A DNA stretch of 40,680 nt, from NCBI GenBank assembly GCA_902517745.1, contig CABYDS010000009.1, forward strand, positions 1 to 40,680, given 5' to 3'. A model generated the notes under the pieces. The model worked only from the letters and a program-made list of their open reading frames with translations, did not search any database and was not told the origin of the DNA. This document shows, piece by piece, positions 32,235 to 40,680 of the stretch (position 1 is its first letter; each line of letters opens with the position of its first letter). This DNA comes from an uncultured Pelagibacteraceae bacterium. Lineage in GTDB: Bacteria; Pseudomonadota; Alphaproteobacteria; Pelagibacterales; Pelagibacteraceae. The translations under genes were made by a program, and so were the position numbers.

Positions 32235-33155
32235 GTGTCTATATTAACTCAAAAAACAATTTCTAAAAAAGTCTCATTTTCGGGAATAGGAATTCATACA
32301 GGTAAAACTGTGAAGATGAATATATTACCTGCTTCTCCAAATACCGGCATTGTTTTTAAAAGAGTGGATATAAAACATAACAATATAGTATATCCCCTGT
32401 ACAACAACGTCATTGATACAACACTTTGTACGACAATATCTAATAATAATGGAGTACAAGTATCAACAATAGAGCATTTAATGGGAGCATTTTATGGAAT
32501 TGGAATTGATAATGCAATCGTTGAATTAAACTCTCAAGAAGTTCCCATAATGGATGGATCTGCAAAATTATTTGTAGAGGGCATAAACTCAGCTGGTGTT
32601 AAATTTAGTGATCAGCCGATCAAAATAATAAAAATAAATAAAGAAATATCTTTTGATGATGGTGGGAGGTTTATATCAATTAATAAATCGAATGTGACTA
32701 GCGATATACAATTTGAGATTAAATATGAAAATAAATTAATTAAAAATCAAAAAAATAAAGTAAATATTTTTGAGGATAACTTGTTAGAAATATTTTGCTC
32801 TAGGACTTTTTGTTTATTTGAAGATATTGAAAAACTTAAGAAATTAAATTTAGGCAAAGGTGGAAGCTTAGAGAATGCAATCGTTATTAAGGATAACAAA
32901 ATACTAAATAAATCTGGTTTAAGAAATGACTTAGAATTTGTAAATCATAAAATATTAGATTGCATGGGTGATTTATTTTTATCTGGTTATAAAATTATTG
33001 GTTCAATTAAATGTTCACAAGGGGGCCATTATTTAACTAATAAACTATTAAAAGAAGTATTCAAAGATCCAGCAAATTACTCTTTAATTGAAATTAAAGG
33101 TAAACAATTGCCACATACATTTACTAACTATCAAAATTTAAAGTCAATTGCTTAA
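32235..33155 (+). CDS. lpxC: UDP-3-O-acyl-N-acetylglucosamine deacetylase LpxC (306 aa)
   Basis: Zinc enzyme catalysing the committed step of lipid A synthesis, so the host makes lipopolysaccharide or a lipid A-like outer membrane. Zinc ligands His81 (TIEHLMGAFYG), His238 and Asp242 (FVNHKILDCMGD), with catalytic His265 (QGGHYLTNKLL); these spacings match the family. Start is GTG at 32235; an overlapping GTG lies two bases before, out of frame. The upstream 62-nt gap may hold a weak promoter (ttgagt at 32195), but no good -10 was found. Confidence 0.96.
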   Translation: MSILTQKTISKKVSFSGIGIHTGKTVKMNILPASPNTGIVFKRVDIKHNNIVYPLYNNVIDTTLCTTISNNNGVQVSTIEHLMGAFYGIGIDNAIVELNSQEVPIMDGSAKLFVEGINSAGVKFSDQPIKIIKINKEISFDDGGRFISINKSNVTSDIQFEIKYENKLIKNQKNKVNIFEDNLLEIFCSRTFCLFEDIEKLKKLNLGKGGSLENAIVIKDNKILNKSGLRNDLEFVNHKILDCMGDLFLSGYKIIGSIKCSQGGHYLTNKLLKEVFKDPANYSLIEIKGKQLPHTFTNYQNLKSIA

Positions 33156-33193
33156 AAGTTAGAGTTTTTATATTTATCTGATAAAAGTATTAA

Positions 33194-37723
<4,530 letters not shown>

Positions 37724-37727
<4 letters not shown>

Positions 37728-39748
37728 TTTAGTTTTTTTTGATATCTCAACCAGCCCGGACTTCTAATTTCATTTTCGAATTCAATATCCTGATTAAATT
37801 CAAAGTCATTCTCCTCTTCAATAGTAAAACTATTATTTTTTTTTATGAATTCGTCCGGTAGTTCATCGACAAATCTAGATGCAATACTATCAATCCAATC
37901 ACCTTGATAAAATCTATTCATAGAAAACGATATTTTTGCAATCTCTTTTGCTCTTGTAATACCTACATAAGCAAGCCTCCTTTCTTCTTCAAGACCACTT
38001 TCACCTTTTTCTTCAATACTTTTTTGATGTGGAAATAGTCCTTCTTCCCATCCAGGCAAATAAACAATTTTAAATTCCAATCCCTTAGAAGCATGCAAAG
38101 TCATTAAATTTACTTTTTCACTTTGCCAATCTTGATCTAGAGATGTGGCTAGAGCAACATGTTCTAAAAAACTTTCTAAATTATCAAATTCTTTCATCGC
38201 ATTTAGTAATTCTTTTATATTTTCAAGTTTATTTTCATTTTCTAAATCTTTCTTATTCTTTAACATTTCACTATATCCAGATTCATCCAATACAATTTGC
38301 AAAAGTTTATTATGATTAGTTTTTTTCTTAAAGTCATATCTCCACTTATCTAATAAATTTAATAAATTATTTAATCCAATTTTTGTTTTTGGTTTTATTT
38401 TATTCATTTCAATTAATTTCTTTGATGCAACTTCTAGCGATGTTTTGTTCTTTTTTGAAAATTCCGAAATAATTTTAATTGTGGTATCGCCAATAGATCT
38501 CTTTGGAACATTAATTATTCTTTCGAATGATAAGTCATCCATTGGTTGATGAATACATCTTAAATAAGCAATACAATCTTTAATTTCTGCTCTCTCATAA
38601 AACTTAATTCCACCAATAATTCTGTAAGGGATCCCAACTTTTAAAAATCTTTCTTCGAATTCTCTAGTTTGAAATATTGCTCTTACTAATATTGCAATTT
38701 CATTTAAAGAAATTTTGTTTTTGAAACTTTCAATAGTTGAACTTATTTCAGTAGCTTCATCTTTTACATTTCTGAAGCAATCCAATGTAACAAGCTCACC
38801 TTTTTTTTGATTTGTATATAAAGTTTTTCCAACTCTATTTTGATTATTTTCAATTAATTTCGAAGCAACACTTAATATATTTTGTGTTGATCTATAATTC
38901 TTTTCTAATCTAATTATTTTTGTATTTTTATAAATTTTGTCGAAATCTAAAAAATTTTTTATTTCTGCGCCTCGCCAACTATAAATAGACTGATCGTCAT
39001 CTCCAACACAACATATGTTTAGATTAGACTTTGAAAGATACTTAAGCCATTCACTTTGTATAAAATTAGTATCTTGATATTCATCAACTAAAATATATTT
39101 AAATTTTTTTGAATAAATTGAGATAATATCAGGATAATTTTTAAATATTTGTAGGGTATGTAAAATTAGATCGCTAAAATCTGCAGAATTTAAATCTAAT
39201 AATTTTTGTTGGTATATTCTGTATATAGTCAAAAAGTTTTTTTCTAATATCTCTTTTTTTTTTAAAACAACATCATTTGGATACAAACCTTTATTTTTCC
39301 ATTTATCTATAATAGCTAGTATATATTTTGGTGAAATTTTTTTGATATCTATATTCTCTGCTTTACAGATATTTTTTATTAATCTTGTTTGGTCATCCTG
39401 ATCTATGATTGTAAAGTTAGATTTAAGTCCTGCCGCTTCAGCATGCTTTCTTAAAATTTTTGCGCTAATTGAATGGAATGTACCAAGCCATGGTAATCCT
39501 GTAGCTTCTTTTCTCAGAAGTTTTGATACTCGTATCTGCATTTCTTTTGCAGCCTTGTTGGTAAATGTAACAGCCAATATTTGGCTAGAAAAAGCTTTAT
39601 GACTTTTGATAATATGGGCGATTCTTGATGTTAAAACTTTAGTTTTTCCAGAACCGGCACCTGCAACAATTAAGAGTGGGCCATTTAAATGTAACACCGC
39701 TTCTTGTTGCTTTTCATTTAAATTTAACAAATAATCTGAATCTAACAT
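37724..39748 (-). CDS. uvrD: SF1 DNA helicase UvrD/PcrA type (674 aa)
   Basis: 3'-5' DNA helicase in nucleotide-excision and mismatch repair and in removing proteins from DNA. Motifs in order: Q-motif LNEKQQEAV (10-18), Walker A GAGSGKT (30-36), TFTNKAAKEM, DEYQDTN (motif II), DDQSIYSWRGAE (III), RLEKNYRS (IV), NLMTLHASKGLEF (V), and GLEEERRLAYVGITRAKE (VI). Length 674 is a little below the usual 720, with a short C-terminal tail (PGWLRYQKKLK). uvrD and pcrA cannot be told apart from sequence alone; in this group uvrD is the usual name. Confidence 0.92.
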
Positions 39749-39780
39749 TTTTTTTTATTGTATAAGTTAATTTTCTTTTT

Positions 39781-40680
39781 ATGAATAAAATTAGGCAAAA
39801 TAAAATAACTTTCTCATTAATTCTAATTGCGATTCTTGTAATTTTTTCTTCATTAACTTTTTTATCTTTACCAGTTTTATTTAAATATAAAAGTAAAGTC
39901 TCAGAGATAGAAAAAAACTTCTATAATAATTTCAAAGTTTATCTTAGCATATCTGGAAATATTTCCTATAAACCATTTCCCAAACCTCACTTGTTAGTAG
40001 AAAAAGCTTATGTGAATCTAAAAAAAAATAATTTAGAAAATAATTTAATAATATCAAATAATTTAAAAATTTATATTTCTTTAAGAGACTTATATCTTAG
40101 ATCGTTTAAAAATTTAGCTTCAGTGGAATTTACAAATACAAATCTGAATCTAAATATGTCGGATTTAAAAGAAATTAGAAAACATTTGTATAAAAAAATT
40201 AATAACCCTATTAATTTTAAAAATAGCAAACTTTTTTTAAAAAACAAAAATAACGAGGTTATTTTAATATCTCCTATTAAAAATATTTCATATAAAATAA
40301 ATAGTAAATCAAAAGATAAACATTTTATAATGGAAGGTAAACTTTTTGGTATAAATTTTAAGTCAAACTGGAGAAGAAATTATAGCAATCCTAAAATAAC
40401 ATACAATAATATAAATTTAATAAATCCAAATATTGAAGTCAAAAATTTATTAAAAATCGAAAATAATAAAAATTTTATAAACGAGATTTTAATTTTATAT
40501 TCTCGTGAAAGATTAGAATACAGAGTTAAATTTATTGATAATAAAATTAATATTAGTTCCCCAGATAAACAAGATGTCAATTTTAAAATTAATAGTAATA
40601 TTCGGATAAACCCTTTTTATTTTACTGGTTCATTATTTATAAAAAATAAGAAAGTTGAAAATATTATAGATCATCTTCTA
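39781..40680 (+). CDS. AsmA-like protein, C-terminus beyond the window edge
   Basis: An open frame of 300 codons from ATG 39781 to the window end, with no stop. An N-terminal membrane span (FSLILIAILVIFSSLTFLSLPVLF, about 11-34) is followed by a beta-rich, Asn/Lys-rich periplasmic part. VYLSISGNISYKPFPKPHLLVEKAYVNLK is the typical AsmA N-terminal pattern (G-x-x-SyxpfP-xlxlexvxv), so it likely belongs to the AsmA/TamB/YhdP superfamily of bridge-like lipid-transfer proteins. Divergent from uvrD with 32 bp between start codons. Partial; member of the superfamily with moderate confidence. Confidence 0.72.
   Translation, partial: MNKIRQNKITFSLILIAILVIFSSLTFLSLPVLFKYKSKVSEIEKNFYNNFKVYLSISGNISYKPFPKPHLLVEKAYVNLKKNNLENNLIISNNLKIYISLRDLYLRSFKNLASVEFTNTNLNLNMSDLKEIRKHLYKKINNPINFKNSKLFLKNKNNEVILISPIKNISYKINSKSKDKHFIMEGKLFGINFKSNWRRNYSNPKITYNNINLINPNIEVKNLLKIENNKNFINEILILYSRERLEYRVKFIDNKINISSPDKQDVNFKINSNIRINPFYFTGSLFIKNKKVENIIDHLL

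Overview
The window is very AT-rich DNA with short intergenic gaps, many 1-20 nt gene overlaps and Lys/Asn/Ile-rich proteins. Together with an alphaproteobacterial-type cell-wall/division (dcw) cluster, this suggests a streamlined marine alphaproteobacterium of the SAR11/Pelagibacter kind. That assignment is inferred from composition and gene order; no database was searched.

Left part (1 to about 11,175) looks like the right-hand end of an integrated mobile island. A tyrosine recombinase (10089-11036) lies beside the 3' half of a tRNA gene with anticodon CAT (about 11117-11174). This is the usual scar where an element has inserted into a tRNA 3' end; the intact tRNA and the other att copy should lie left of the window. 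The island carries: (a) a minus-strand run of eight tightly packed genes (5844 down past position 1) centred on an 1128-residue TM0106-like protein that joins a RecB/Cas4-type nuclease, an RNase H-like domain and an SF1 helicase, surrounded by small unrecognised proteins, one with a signal peptide; (b) a 670-bp divergent spacer with strong dyads, a possible pseudoknot and two overlapping small ORFs; (c) a cytosine-5 DNA methyltransferase convergent with a 268-residue protein that is probably its restriction partner; (d) a 578-residue orphan protein. The operon in (a) is the best candidate here for an undescribed (probably defence) system.

Middle part (11,250-14,860) is host backbone: a small membrane protein, a CIA30-domain protein, a mlaC/mlaA pair (outer-membrane lipid asymmetry), an N-acetylmuramoyl-alanine amidase, and the RNase P RNA gene rnpB.

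Right part (14,900-34,030) is one long co-directional cluster: mraZ, ftsZ, rsmH, ftsL, ftsI, a murE-murF fusion, mraY, murD, ftsW, murG, murC, murB, ddl, ftsQ, ftsA, lpxC and bamD. It makes the lipid-linked peptidoglycan precursor (MurE/F, MraY, MurD, MurG, MurC, MurB, Ddl), the divisome (FtsZ, L, I, W, Q, A) and the first committed lipid A step, and ends with an outer-membrane assembly lipoprotein. A clear promoter with three 10-bp-spaced MraZ boxes sits in front of mraZ. Departures from the common order are ftsZ moved next to mraZ, murE and murF fused, and no recN between bamD and ligA.

Far right: ligA (NAD-dependent DNA ligase), convergent with pepP-like and uvrD/pcrA-like genes, and a divergent AsmA-like gene that runs off the edge.
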